64,000 nt of DNA from Zanthoxylum bungeanum (taxonomy: Eukaryota; Streptophyta; Magnoliopsida; Sapindales; Rutaceae), in assembly GCA_019454045.1 (NCBI GenBank), contig SKCR01021136.1, positions 1 to 64,000 of the forward strand, read 5' to 3'. A model generated the notes under the pieces. That model made no database searches. It was given only the letters and a program-made list of their open reading frames with translations, and was not told the origin of the DNA. The position numbers were made by a program, and so were the translations under genes. Of this stretch, positions 1-11,075 are shown in pieces. Every line of letters begins with the position of its first letter. Within the stretch, counting starts at the first letter, position 1.

Positions 1-1115
1 TTCCTGATTCATTTGCCTGCTCCGGGCCTTTGTTCTGTAGCTGGAATCCAGGTGGTGGATAGTTCTGCTGTTGGCCTGAATTGTTGCTCCATGAAAAATT
101 AGGATGATTACTCCACCCTGGGTTGTAGGTGTTGGAATATGGATTGTTCCCCTGTCTGTTGAAATTGTTGACAAAATTCACCGTTTCTTCAAGTTGTTTG
201 ATTCTGGTGCTCCTTTATATGGTGAACTTGTGGATCCAGTGGTAAGAGTCTCCATGAATTTGCATATCTGATCTAGCTTGGTGTTGACTGCTGTATTGGC
301 TCAACTTTCATAAATTCCTGCAATTCTTTGGATCATGCTCCTTTCAGTTGGCCACAATGAATTGTTGTTGGCCATTTCTTCGATTAGTTCCCAGGCTTAA
401 TCTTCTCCTTTTGCCATTAAAGCTCCTCCAGCAGCAGCATCGATGTGGTTCTCATTATTCCAGAAAGTCCATTATAGAATGTTTGGACTTGAAGCCATTT
501 TGGAATCTCATGGTGAGGACATTTCCGGAGTAAATCTTTGTACCTTTCCCAAGCTTCGTAGAGAGTTTCTGAGTCTTGTTGCACAAAGGATGTGATGTCA
601 TTCCTCAGCTTTCCGGTTCTGGCTGGTGGAAAGTATTTTGCAAGAAATTTGGTGGCTAAAGTGTTCCATGTTGTGATAGAACCTGCTGGTAGTGAATGTA
701 GCCAAGCTTTAGCTCTGTCCTTCAAGGAGTATGGGAAAACAGGCAATCTCATTGCTTCCTCAGCTTCTCGGTTGTAATTGAAAGTGCAGCAAACTTCCAA
801 TAAGTTGCTGATGTGGGCATTAGGATCTTCAGTTGCATTCCCCCCAAACTGAACTGACTGCTGAATCATCTGAATGCATGTTTTGATGTCTCCTGCATTT
901 GCTGGTAAGAGAGGAAGTACAATACATGAAATGAGTCTATCAACCACCGGAATGGTTCTGTCTCGAATGGGAATTGGTGGTGCAACCTCAAAAGGTTCAG
1001 GCTCCATGTTGACTAAAGCTTCTTGGGCTTCTCGCCTTTCCCTTCTCAACTGTCTGATGGTTCTTTCAATTTCCGGGTCAAGCGGTCGAAGTTCAAAGCT
1101 TCTAGTTCGTCTCAT
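1..1115 (-). pseudogene. gypsy gag (retrotransposon capsid), frameshifted and cut by the window edge
   Basis: The minus strand encodes a Retrotrans_gag-type capsid protein. The first in-frame ATG is at 1115, giving a protein that begins MRRTRSFELRPLD. The capsid core with the motif WLHSLPAGSITTWNTLATKF follows, then KYFPPARTGKLRNDITSF and a YNGLS motif. A stop or frameshift near 417 breaks the frame. The expected continuation (AWELIEEMANNN-like) is in another frame around 340-410, followed by a degraded low-complexity tail. It would assemble virus-like particles in the cytoplasm if intact. The upstream non-coding leader runs to the primer binding site. It is a broken transposon gene, not a host gene. 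Confidence 0.8.
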
Positions 1116-1224
1116 GAAGATTCTGAAAACCTGAAACACAAGAAAACAAAAACAATAAGTAAAAAGAAAATTAGATACAAGTAAAGGTATCTAACCCCTA
1201 AACTAATAATAAAAGATAAATAAG

Positions 1225-1242
1225 TCCCCGGCAACGGCGCCA
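1225..1242 (-). other. Primer binding site complementary to tRNA-Asp
   Basis: The plus strand reads TCCCCGGCAACGGCGCCA, which is the 3' end of plant tRNA-Asp including CCA. The minus strand is therefore the complementary primer site. It sits six bases inside the LTR boundary at 1249, as expected for reverse-transcription priming of a minus-strand element. The same site is typical of Athila elements. Confidence 0.9.
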
Positions 1243-2149
1243 AAAACTTGACCGGCGTAAACACACACGTATAACGCAAGCGTACGTATCGTTCAAGTAG
1301 TATAAAAAGTATCGATCCCACGAGGACTTAATACCTAAGTTATTAATTTTATGAGGTTAAATGATTACTAGTATCTAACAGGTTGTTTAATTGATTTGAA
1401 ATGACGACGATTCTAAATTTAAAGACAAGTAAATAAAATTGTTCGAAAGTAGATTTTAAGAAAATTCAATATTAAAAACTATCTATGGCTGTGATTTCTT
1501 TTAATATCATTTTAAAGGTGAAGTGGTAATCTTATAGTTGTGTAAAATATTGATTTATTAACCTGGAACACTAAATTATGTAAAAGCCTCTTCCGATGGT
1601 CAATTACAAATACCTAGTATAATCCAATTGAACCATATGTCTATGTCAACCAAATTACCTAGATTCATTAAGATTAAGTTCCAATTATGGCTACCCCCGC
1701 CCGACAGGTATATTCCTATCCTGTAAGGAAATCTATTAAAGGGTTATCTATCCTCAAGGAAGATCGTGGGCTATTGAGTCTGAGATCTTAAACTTAAAAT
1801 CTCTATGTCTAGTTCATTTTAAGTTTACCTAGTCAATTTAATTAATGGCCAGTTAATTAAAATTATTAAGATTAAGACTCAATAAATAAATTTTTATATT
1901 ACCCAAACTATAATCTAACCCCATATAAACCGGTGATATTGAAATTCATCACAACCCTAGATACTAATTTAGTTACGACACATAGCTAGGGCTGGTAAAA
2001 TAAAAGACATAAAATACTGAAAAGTAATTGCGGTAAAGTAAATACTGAAGGGTAAATTACAATAAAATAAATGCTAAGGTAAAAGGAATTACTTTTACTA
2101 CTACTAATTTAGATATCTTCCATAAAATAATATATAAACTTGTGATATT

Positions 2150-2360
2150 ATTACCAACCGACCAATCTGGCGGTATCCTGATTAAGTCAAATTAAGTCCA
2201 ACCAGCCATTAAGGCGGTAATATTTGTCCATAACCAGCCATAAAGGCGGAACCAAAATAAAATTACCAACCGACCAATCTGGCGGTATCCTTGATTAGTC
2301 AGGTTTAAACCAGATTAAAATAAAATTACCAACCGACCAATATAGCGGTATCCTTTTTAA
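2150..2360. repeat. Degenerate short tandem repeats inside the gypsy LTR
   Basis: The core TACCAACCGACCAATCTGGC recurs near 2151, 2265 and (slightly changed) 2326. Related ACCAGCCATTAAGGCGG units lie between them at about 2202 and 2235. The solo LTR carries the same array at about 54888-55085 with a different unit order and count, so the array is turning over. Function unknown. Confidence 0.75.
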
Positions 2361-2714
2361 GTCAAATTTTAAATAGTGAATATATTATTTTAAAGGGAGA
2401 TTAATCTAAATAGCAATAGTAAAAGAATTACCTTTCACCATAGCTGGGGAAGTTACCTCCTCATGATGAATAGTAAAAACTGTAAAAAGTAAGAAAGTAA
2501 ATTACTATTATTACAAAACGTAATTAAAATTATTACAAAACAAAAAATAAAAATTAAAACGAAATTAGAGAGAGAAGAACTCCATATTTATATCAAAGAA
2601 ATGGGAGAGAATGGTACAACAAATTCTGAAATCTCGAGCTCAATTTATAGGCGCGGGTAAGCTTCCAGCATCGCGACGCCAAGGGCTTTGGCGTCGCTAC
2701 GCCAGAACAGTGAA

Positions 2715-3200
2715 TCGTGGCATGCTCTCGGCTTGACACGTTGCGAGGCGGCTAAGAGGATAAGGCGACACGTGGCGAGGCGGCTAAGAGCTCAATTATT
2801 ATGCTGACGTGGCGATGACGTGGCGCTGACATGGCAAGGCGGCTGAGATCAATTTTCGGCACCGTAGGATTGCGACATGTGTCAAAGCGTGATTGGCTAA
2901 TGATGACGTGGCATGTTGACTCGGTTGACCTTCTGACGTGGACGATGACGTGGCACGACGCGTGGCAGAGTTGACTATTGACCGATGACGTGGCGATGAC
3001 ATGGATGACACGTGGCACACGTGGAAATTGTGAGTGTCGGCACCGTAGGATGATGACACGTGTCACGGCGCATGTTAGCATATCGGCTGTGATGGTGACA
3101 CGTGGCACGACGCATTTTAGCAAAGTCAAACTTCTCAAATTCTGACCGTTGACCCGGCGCACGTTAGCAGATATGGTGCACGTTAGGCGTCGCGACGCTG
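2715..3200. promoter_or_regulatory. Cluster of G-box/ABRE-like ACGTGG motifs in the LTR
   Basis: Within about 490 bp I count five CACGTG cores (near 2769, 3009, 3017, 3057 and 3097) and about six TGACGTGG cores (near 2806, 2817, 2904, 2935, 2946 and 2986), besides near-matches such as TGACATGG. A longer unit, GTCGGCACCGTAGGAT, precedes the motif clusters twice (near 2854 and 3035). ACGTGG-type elements are known binding sites for plant bZIP factors, including the ABA-response factors. That this cluster confers stress or hormone response on the element is inference. The solo LTR has a homologous cluster at about 55430-55830. Confidence 0.6.
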
Positions 3201-3410
3201 ATGACTTGGGCGTCGCGATGCGGAAAATTTACCGAAATACCCTTTTTGCCAATTTTTTCCTGTTTTGCTCCAAATCACCTCCGGAATGTCCTGAAACTTT
3301 ATTTATCTACAAAATAACACAAAAAACATCAAAATATTCACATAACTCAAGAAACTATACAATATATTAGGTTAAATGAGTGGAAATAGTGATAGATTTA
3401 TCACTCATCA

Positions 3411-5329
3411 GCAAACAAAGCGGATACTTTGTTTGTGGTTTATCTATAGCTGTGATCCATTCTATAATTGTATGGCGACCTTGATCCAGGATCGTCTATG
3501 TGGAGACATGAGAATGAATGCACCTTATATAATGTGATCATATAGGACTGGACCTAGATAAAAATGAGTTTTTTTTATAATTTCCATTAAATAAAGAAAT
3601 TTATTTCGATCTACCAGATGGTCATATATGGATTGATCTTAATCCTGAGTGAATTACGAACTCCTGCATGACAGACTATGTCATTTGATTTACAAATGTG
3701 AGGTTGGTGTAGCAATCTCGACCAATAGCTACATACTTTGGGGACATGATTTGGTGTGTAGGTAGGGACGTTTTACATAGATATGTAGTTCACTCATTCT
3801 TACGAGAAATAGATGAGTATCTTTCTTAAGGGTTGATTTGACACTTAAGCGGTTAGAGCGCTCAAGTCTTTCTATTAGGAATAGAAAGATTAACATTCAT
3901 AATGGTTATGGATAAATCGCTCATTAGAGAATCAATGGTACTTAAGGTAAAAAGAATTAGAAGGGTATAACGGACATTACGACCCGACTCTAATTACGAG
4001 ATACTCGTGAATTGTTTAATTTGTATGTAATGACTATATCGATGGACACCGACGTGGTTCGGCTTAATTATCTATCTGCGACAACAAGAGTGCAGCTTCA
4101 GATTTTTAGTGGAATAAACCTGGAGTTAATAATTTGAAATATTTAATTAAGAGCTTAATTAATATTCTGGGATTATTGGAGCTCGGAACCGTAGGTCCAT
4201 TTGGTCGCCGTGCTAGCTCGATATACTATAGCAGATTAAATATAATTGGATAGTCCAATTATATACTCACACATGTAAATATTATTAACATGATGAATAA
4301 TATTATTTTGTCACACTTGAAACTATATATTAAAGTTTAATATATGGTTTTTATAATAAATAATTATATGATAATTATTTATTATAAGTTATTAAATTAT
4401 TTTGTATAATTTAACAAAGATATTATTTTTGTATTTCCAAAAATAGTTTTTTGGAAACCCTTTTGGTTACTTTGGAAATTATGAATATTGGAATGTGTGT
4501 TACACTTTTTCAAAAGGTATTAACACAATTTATTTTGAACATTCCTTTAATAGAATGGTGACATTGAATACAAGATTTGATGTTACAAAAATTTTCAAAA
4601 TAACCCTAGAGTGGCTGAAACATTGAGAGAGAGAAGGGAAAAGTTTTGTTTGGTTTTGGAAACAAAAACCCCCAAGTATAAAAGAAAATTAGATTTTCTT
4701 TTTTGCCGATCTCAATCCATTCTAACCTTAGCCACCTTTTCTTCTTCCAATACTCTCTCAAGTGTTGAGAGAAACAAAAACAAAAATAAGAAAAAAATAA
4801 AAGAAAAAACTTGTGTGACTTATAATCTCTAAAGAGTTTAGGGATTCGTATTGTGAGTGTAGTCCACCCCACGCTCTATTGGTAACGAGATATAACTCAG
4901 AAGACTTTTTGGTGTTGAACAAAAATCCATCCTCTTCCTTCTTCATTGACCCACGATAGTGAGCATTGTTTTTGCTCACTGTCGCACGTTGTATTGGTGA
5001 AAAGGTGCTCGGTTTATTTTGCGTTTGATCCAGAATTTTTAGGAAACTTTACGGGGTATTTTGGGGCTTTGTTCGGACTATTTTTGGCTGAAAAATCAGA
5101 CCTAAAACATAGCATAAACTGATCAGCGAATTTGGTGCATTTCGGGTCCAAAACAGTCTAATTTTTATGTCGCTGTTTCGAGGCTGAAATTTTATCCAAA
5201 ACAGAAGCAAAAATTCAGTCTTGGTGTTGGTAACATTCGACCATTCAAAGAGAATGGTAGAAAAAATTTTCGAATCCGATCCGAGTGTCTAACGTGTTTC
5301 CACTGCGCTAAGAAAGTGGTTCCTACAGT
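3411..5329 (+). repeat. 3' portion of a copia-type LTR, cut by the Athila-like insertion
   Basis: This AT-rich non-coding stretch has the texture of a long plant copia LTR. It has a TATA box with TATAAAAG at about 4677, a pyrimidine-rich leader after it, and a terminal CACTGCGCTAAG...TTCCTACA block near 5308-5329 that resembles the 3' ends of other LTRs here. No Met-tRNA primer site follows the presumed end, so it is probably a solo or truncated LTR. The short ORFs inside (4606-4979) are low-complexity noise. Family and right boundary are uncertain. Confidence 0.45.
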
Positions 5330-5340
5330 TGGGGTAGAAA

Positions 5341-5730
5341 ATGAATGTGGTGCCTTCTGGGGAACTTAACTTTCAGGTGATGGATAAATCTTACTACCCA
5401 ACAAGAAGACTTATAGTTAAATTAGATATGAGGACCTGTGATTGTGGGTATTGAGAAATTTCAGAGATCCCATATGCTCACTCAATACCTAGGAATTTTT
5501 ATACTAGACACAAAGTTGAGGAATACAACTTGTTTAGTAATGTTCAATCCTATTCCTAATGCTATAATATGAATGTCTATTGGAAGGCCGGATATTGATC
5601 CTGCAATTGTACTGAAGAAGATTAGAAAGCCAAAAGTGGCTAAAAAGAGAGCATCCAATGAGTCTCATAAACGTCAAAGAGATTCTTCATCAATTGCCTC
5701 TTCTGCCATGGGACTAACCATGATGTGAGA
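5341..5730 (+). pseudogene. Mutator-like (MULE) transposase C-terminal fragment with decayed SWIM zinc finger
   Basis: Translation from about 5341 on the plus strand begins MNVVPSGELNFQVMDKSYYP and continues into TCDCGYWEISEIPYAHSI. That pattern matches the SWIM zinc finger of MuDR-type transposases (CxC, then C, then H), but the third cysteine is replaced by tyrosine. A basic stretch follows (KKIRKPKVAKKRASNESHKR), as in MULE transposase tails. At least one stop interrupts the frame after LFSNVQSYS, so this is a dead fragment. No catalytic DDE region or terminal inverted repeat is visible nearby. It is assigned by motif only. Confidence 0.6.
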
Positions 5731-6464
5731 GCATACTCTTTAAGGCTAAGTGTTTTAAGAGCTGCTAGAACTGCTAATAGTCAAGTTTGTATGTTTTTAT
5801 AATTGGTTTTGGGTTTGGTTGAAAATGATATTGGATTCACTACATTGTATGTTTCCATGTAGGCGTTGAGTTCAAGTTCAAAGAGAAGGACTAGACAGCC
5901 AATTGTTGGAAGCAGCAAAAGAAAATGTACATAGACAATATCTTCATTTTCAAATGTTTCAACTATTTCTTTTACTTTCAAAAGATTCAAATATTTCTTT
6001 TACTTTCTAACAATTGAAAAAATTATTTATTTTTCTTTGTCTTTCCATATCCACCATCAACAGTGACTGCAACTCAGCCTTCACAATCATCAAAACAATC
6101 ATATGTCAAATCTACTTAGCCTTGAAGTTTCTAAGTATGTTTTTTGAATATGCTCTTGTATGAACAATGAACTTTTATCAGACTTGTTATTCTTTATAAA
6201 CTAATATTTTGCATAACTATGATACTTTTGAAACTATTTTGAAAATACTTACTTTGGACAAGTTATTGGCTGACATTTTGAAGACATTGTGTTCATATAT
6301 ATTCCATCATTTACACATACATAATCCAATTACAATAGCACACAAAAGGATTACATATTTAAGCTTCACTTTAATGTTTTTTAGTTATTTATATATCTTC
6401 GTTAGATCATCACTCTGATGCATGTATTGATCACCAATTGGGCTCTGATAACTTGTATTATAAT
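5731..6464. other. Intergenic, no gene recognised
   Basis: AT-rich sequence with pyrimidine runs and no recognisable coding region, repeat boundary or RNA gene. It lies between two transposon-derived coding fragments and may be the non-coding remains of the same element. Confidence 0.5.
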
Positions 6465-6668
6465 TTATAAATCTTCATCTGTAAGCCACTCCCAAAAACT
6501 ATAATGTTTCAACCTGCTTAACCAGAACATAGCATTCAGATTTTGCATTATAGTATATACCATAGCAACTGTTTGCACACAACAATGACAATATTTTGGA
6601 TTGCACTTCACTATTCTTCCTTCGTTTGCTCCACTAAAATCAGCATTTGCATTGAGACTTGATTGCAT
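6465..6668 (-). pseudogene. Possible GRF-type zinc-finger fragment
   Basis: The minus strand encodes a 67-residue piece with YCHCCVQTVAMVYTIMQNLN followed by FW and then FWEWLTDEDL. Spacing and ending resemble the GRF zinc finger (CxC ... N ... FW.C ... FF.W.DE), common in small plant transposon-associated proteins. The later zinc-ligand cysteines are not visible. It has no clear start context and no continuation. This could be chance similarity. Confidence 0.35.
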
Positions 6669-6719
6669 ATTTTTTTGAAGTGTTGAGAAATTTCTAAGGT
6701 TTTTGACATATTATCTTCG

Positions 6720-7330
6720 ACCGGACCGTACTTTCTTTATGTAGTAGCGAGTAGAACGTCTTCTTTCATCCCCTACTTCCATCTACGGTGGTCTTGCTCT
6801 CAAGGAGCTCACATGACGTGTTACAACAGTTTGGGATTGGTTAGTCGGTTTCTGATCCGCCACCCCGACCCTTCCATGCATTGCGGGCGGGAAGGGGGAT
6901 TGGAAATCCCACCTTAAGGAATGCAACCCCGTATAGACACGTTGTCGGTCGAGCGATGTCAGAACAAGCATTAGATCTCCCCTGAAAAGAAGGTGATCTG
7001 ACTGCACTTTCAGTACGGCGAAAGAAAAATCAAAAATTTCGTTCAACAGGTAAGCTGGTAAAAAAACTGGATGATAATGTATAGGAGGATGACTCTCCCC
7101 GGCAAAAGGAAAAGAGACCCTTAGCTAAAGGTAGCTCGTCTCACCCAGGAGGTGGTAACAGTTGAGAATAAAGTCGCGAACGAGTGCGTAACGCGTGAGA
7201 ATTTACCCAGAAATCCCTGATCGCCATGAGTAGATAGCATAGTACTCTCACAGAAGTCCCACGGGAAAAAAAGGTATTCCACTGAGAATTCTGGAAAATT
7301 GGCTATGGAGATTTCATGCGGTCAGAAATT
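6720..7330. other. rrn18: Probable mitochondrial DNA insertion (NUMT) including an rrn18 5' fragment
   Basis: This block is clearly richer in G+C than its surroundings and has no plant nuclear gene. The part at about 7100-7215 aligns from memory, with several substitutions, to the 5' region of plant mitochondrial 18S rRNA: GGAAAAGAGACCCTTAGCTA, then TCGTCTCACCCAGGAGGTGG, then GAACGAGTGCGTAACGCGTG. The preceding part (about 6783-7070, with CCGCCACCCCGACCCTTCCA) also looks organellar, but I cannot name its source. The rRNA piece is incomplete and diverged, so it is not a working gene. A search against mitochondrial genomes would settle this. Confidence 0.5.
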
Positions 7331-8039
7331 CATAGAGACATCGAAAGCATTGGTTGGTGGGTGGGGACAGTGATGCACATGTAACTGTGCCCTTTGTTGG
7401 GAAAAAAACATAAGCATCCCATGTGTCTCATTCTCGCACGAGATTCTTACTTCTTCAAGGCAACCCGAATCTTCCACTAGCACTTGAAGATGCCTTAACA
7501 ATAAAAAAGGAACCCCATAGTATCGATATACCACTTCTCATACTAAGGGCTAAAACCATTTCTCTTCCTTTTGTCATGCACAACTGCAGAACCTCATATA
7601 TATATCAATAGTGGTATACTTCCTACTTTCTTGGGTCAGCAGTGGATCTAGCTGCCTCCGATTATGATGATTGCGATTGAAGCTCCCGATGGTGTCTTTG
7701 TCAAGCTCAAAAGAAAAGTGAATGAGAATCGGACATCTTTGAGACGACATTAAACGAATCTGGATCTAGTGAAGCAGCAAGTCAATGGTGCTAAGTGTTT
7801 GAGTTTTCAGCTTGAGCAAATATTTATATTGCATTTATATAGGTCAGCTCTTCATAGAATCTTCAAACTTTATCTCCAACGATCAAATTGCAACCGCTAT
7901 ATCAAGTTTTTTTCTTTTTCTATGGCCAAATTCGTCTTTTCCCATCAAGTTGCACTGTAGGGGCATTTCAATCATTAAATGCACTCCCTTAACAAAACCT
8001 CACTCTGTTAACATCCATGTGGGTTTTGATACACTTTAA
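7331..8039. other. Unassigned sequence, partly copia RNase H region in decay
   Basis: No long open frame. The last few hundred bases lead directly into a recognisable copia RNase H tail at 8042, so at least part should be degraded pol sequence. The remainder (7331-7620) may still belong to the organelle-like insertion. I cannot place the boundary. Confidence 0.4.
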
Positions 8040-8041
8040 TA

Positions 8042-8129
8042 AGACCTTACCTCCTAAGTTATTCGATAAACATGTGGAGGAGATGAGACTGCGGTACCAT
8101 CCAGATTGACACTAAGCAAGTGGGAGTTT
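8042..8129 (+). pseudogene. Copia pol 3' end (RNase H tail) and polypurine tract
   Basis: The plus strand reads KTLPPKLFDKHVEEMRLRYH followed by a stop at about 8107, the usual last residues of a copia polyprotein after RNase H. A polypurine tract, CAAGTGGGAG, follows at about 8117-8126. The LTR begins two bases later. The rest of the pol gene upstream is decayed or lost. This fixes the orientation of the LTR as plus. Confidence 0.7.
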
Positions 8130-10587
8130 GATGGAGTTGGTGCTTGGAGTGTCAATCCGAATTGTATATTTTATTATTTATTAATAAAATAACTACATTT
8201 TTCTTTTCATACCTCATTAATGGTATTGTCATTATGCGTATTAGATTGATGTATAGATATACTATGAATGACATCGACCTTAGAATAGTCTTGTAGTAAT
8301 ATTGGACACTAGGTGGTCCGACATTGAGATAAGTATTACTATAGTAAACTATTCTTAAAGTATAAATATATTCATAATCGTTGGTTTTGGAATACGGTCG
8401 AATTCTTATAACCTAGAAGACTAGCACATGTCGTATATTGGAATTGGAGTTCCAATGGTTTAAACCCGATATACCATGAGCTTTGGAAGCTTGTATAGAC
8501 GTGTGGGTATCGGTTGGACCGAATACTGAATGACTCACAGATGATTCCTAATAGTTGGAAGTACACACCACCGTCAATAGGAATCTCCTCAAGTCGAGTA
8601 GCATATGTAATCCTTTGACTATAATATATCATTGATTTTGTGTGAGATTCTCCACATTTTAATGCGATGTATGTCATAAATCTTTCATGGGCTGGCCTCT
8701 ATATGTTCGTTGGGTGTGGACTGATGCACTCAGTAATCAAGTGCGAAGCAAGATAGAATCTGTTGGCCCGTATGTGTATCATAATGGGTTTATGTATCTA
8801 TGTTAATAAAGTCACGATTCTTAAAGCTTTGGCCAAAGTCGATCACCTAGGGTAGATCGCATCAGTTATGAAGAATCGTGGACATGTCGACATGAGATGT
8901 GCGCCTCAGAAACTTGACAATATATTCTATATTTCCTAACCACAACTCGGATAGCCTAAAACAGAGGGATTGTTAAACATATGTGACAACCTTGATTTGT
9001 ATAATTCATAAAGGTCGTTCGTGTTCTTCGCGAATTCGGAGGTGGCCGAATTGTGTATATATTAGCTAGGCTTATATGACGAACATGTTTGAACTTAGAG
9101 AGTCCCAATATTAAGTGTACTCATTGAGTGCTTGGGTACTCGATTAATTTTGATAAAAGATAATATTCGATATTATAATTATCAACCAAGATAATCAAGT
9201 GTTATTGGATAACATTGATTATTTACTTTGACTTATTTGAATTAATTGGATTAATTCAAAATTACACAAAAGGCTTAATTGTAAATTCATAAATTTCTCT
9301 ACCATTTGAGAATATTTTGGTAATTCCAAATTTGTATTAATAGGTGTAAATCTATATGTCTTGATTTAATTGGATTAAATCAAAGTGGTAGACATTGAAC
9401 TAATCCATTAAGTAAAAAATTGTCTTGATTTAATTTATTTAAATCAAAGTGGTAAACAATGAGATTAGTCACACCTAATTATGAATATTTGGATGAATTT
9501 AATTAAGCATACCTAATATTTGATAAGACATTTAGTGATTAAAAATTGTCTAAGTTTTGCTATAAATAGGAAGTTTTAGGAATGTTTTAATTAAGCTTAA
9601 GCAAGGTAAAAATTTGTGAAAGTTATACACAAGTATTTTCTTAGAGAAAATTAGCCTAAGTTAGAGAAGTGTTTAGAAAAGCTTGTGAGGTCTCTATAAC
9701 ATTTCATTTAGGAGAAATAAAGATTGGATCTTGGAGTGAAGTTTGCTAGCATTGGATTCAAGGTTTGATCTTGAAGAAAAGCTTGCACTTTGGAAGTTCT
9801 CTCACCATTTCAACAAAGAGAAGGAGATTAGATATTTGCTTCAAGCTTGCTATGTAAGTTTGAAATTCTCTTAAGTTATGAAATATGTATTGGATACATG
9901 ATCACATAACTTAATGTTGAAATAAGGCTAATAAATTGTGTTAGGATACTTTAGAAGTATAAACACAACATACTTGTAATTAGGTAAAAAATGTTAATGT
10001 TGGACATGAAACAATTAATAAAAGTTTGGAACTCTAGATTAAAACTTAGAGCTATGGCTACCATTCTAGATTCACTTGACCACCTTTAGGTGAACTAGAA
10101 TTGTCCATGAGACATTTCTAATTGGGATTCTAAAATAGTTTGTGTATTGGATTCAAAATTTACGCAAATGTGTATTTAGAATAAATTTATGTTTTTTGTA
10201 AAAATATTTGATATTTTGAAAAAAAAATTGATTTTTATTATATAACATGTGTTGATGTTAAAAAATTAATTTTGGGTGTTTAAGAAAGACCGGAAAAAAT
10301 TAGGGTAATAGGCCCTAATTGCTTCAGCTCTCTGGAAATTTTCCAGAGAGCTAACGCTTTCATTTGAAATGAAAAAAAAACAGACCTATGCGCGCACAGT
10401 GCGAGCGCGCACGGTTCGCGCGTTGTTTTTGTTTTGCTTTGCTCTGGAGTTTCCGGACTCCGATTCAGCCCCGGTTTTTTCCTATACACTTGTAATGAAA
10501 TATAATATTTCATTAAATAATTTAAAATTATACTCATACTTGATATCCATGGGTTAGACCCATTTCCGCTGCGCGGGGCACCGATCC
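8129..10587 (+). repeat. 3' LTR of a copia element, end truncated
   Basis: The LTR starts with TGATGGAG right after the polypurine tract and runs through typical AT-rich copia LTR sequence. The section from about 9830 onward is homologous to the reverse complement of 22009-22910, for example the block around GAGCTATGGCTACCATTCTA at 10051. Compared with that copy, the last 30 or so bases ending in TCCCAACA are missing; the sequence stops at 10587 and is followed by an inverted copy of the terminus. No coding regions are supported inside. Confidence 0.6.
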
Positions 10588-10808
10588 TGTTGGGACAGTT
10601 GTGGAACCCCTTGAGTCAGATCGGTATCCCGCGCAGCGGAAATGAGTCTAACTCATGGATATCAAGTATGAGTGTAATTTTAAATTATTTAATGAAATAC
10701 TATATTCCATTACGAGCGTATAGGAAAAAATCGGGGCTGAATCGAAGTCCGGAAACTCAAGAACGAAGCAAAACAAAAACAGCGCGCGTAGCGCGAACTG
10801 TGCGCGGG
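10408..10808. repeat. Long imperfect palindrome: two copia LTR ends tail to tail
   Basis: The left arm (about 10420-10586) and right arm (about 10619-10785, extending weakly to 10808) are inverted copies, with about 16 differences over about 165 bases by eye, so near 90% identity. The spacer is about 32 bp. Both arms contain TTCCGCTGCGC and GATATCCATG blocks. The right arm keeps the true LTR end (TGTTGGGAC at 10588). The left arm lacks it. A transcript through this would fold into a long hairpin. Confidence 0.85.
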
Positions 10809-10870
10809 GGTGTAAAAATGAACAATTTCAAAATCAAAGGGTTAAACTAAACTTAAGCCAATTTTCGGGT
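10588..10870 (-). repeat. Inverted copia LTR terminus (fragment)
   Basis: This begins on the plus strand with TGTTGGGACAG, the reverse complement of an LTR end, and matches the 22009 copy of the same family. It extends to about 10870, where it gives way to sequence downstream of the FHY1-like gene. Only the end of the LTR is present. Confidence 0.6.
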
Positions 10871-11075
10871 GGGAAATTGATAATTACCCTAATTATATAT
10901 GCAAGCAAAGATTTAAGTTGGCTAAAAGGGGCAAAGCATAAAATTTAGCTCACATTTTCGTCGGGATAAAACAGAAACAAGCAATTTCCACACATTAACA
11001 CTCATGTGGGTGGAAAAAAACAAACAGCTAGAGATCATATATACATTTTACAACTTCATGTTCTCTTACTCTATG

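Larger units (their letters stand above)
1..3410 (-). mobile_element. 5' end of an Athila-like Ty3/gypsy retrotransposon (partial)
   Basis: This is the 5' part of a minus-strand LTR retrotransposon; protease, polymerase and the 3' LTR lie beyond the left edge. Reading from high to low coordinates it holds an LTR (3410-1249), a primer binding site complementary to the 3' end of plant tRNA-Asp (1242-1225), and a gag region (1115-1). The tRNA-Asp primer, the long LTR and the gag type together suggest the Athila lineage. A solo LTR of the same family lies at 53972-56041. The 5' end at 3410 abuts older copia LTR sequence, so this element inserted into that copy. Gag is frameshifted, so this copy is not intact. 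The lineage name is inferred; a Tat-type element is the alternative. Confidence 0.85.
1249..3410 (-). repeat. 5' LTR of the Athila-like element, 2162 bp
   Basis: The boundaries are TG at 1249 and CA at 3410. They are confirmed by alignment with the solo LTR at 53972-56041, whose boundaries are fixed by a target-site duplication. The half next to the primer site is AT-rich. It contains degenerate tandem units with the core CCAACCGACCAATCTGGCGG around 2150-2350. The outer half (about 2640-3240) is GC-richer and packed with ACGTGG-type motifs. The U3 promoter would lie in this outer half for a minus-strand element. Confidence 0.88.

Noticed and set aside
2752..3162. ORF of 136 residues in the gypsy LTR
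   Set aside because: The repeated motif array keeps the frame open; the sequence is low complexity and has no counterpart product. The same holds at 55493-55836.
10280..10850. ORFs of 62-86 residues in the palindrome region
   Set aside because: They mirror each other because of the inverted repeat and encode nothing recognisable.
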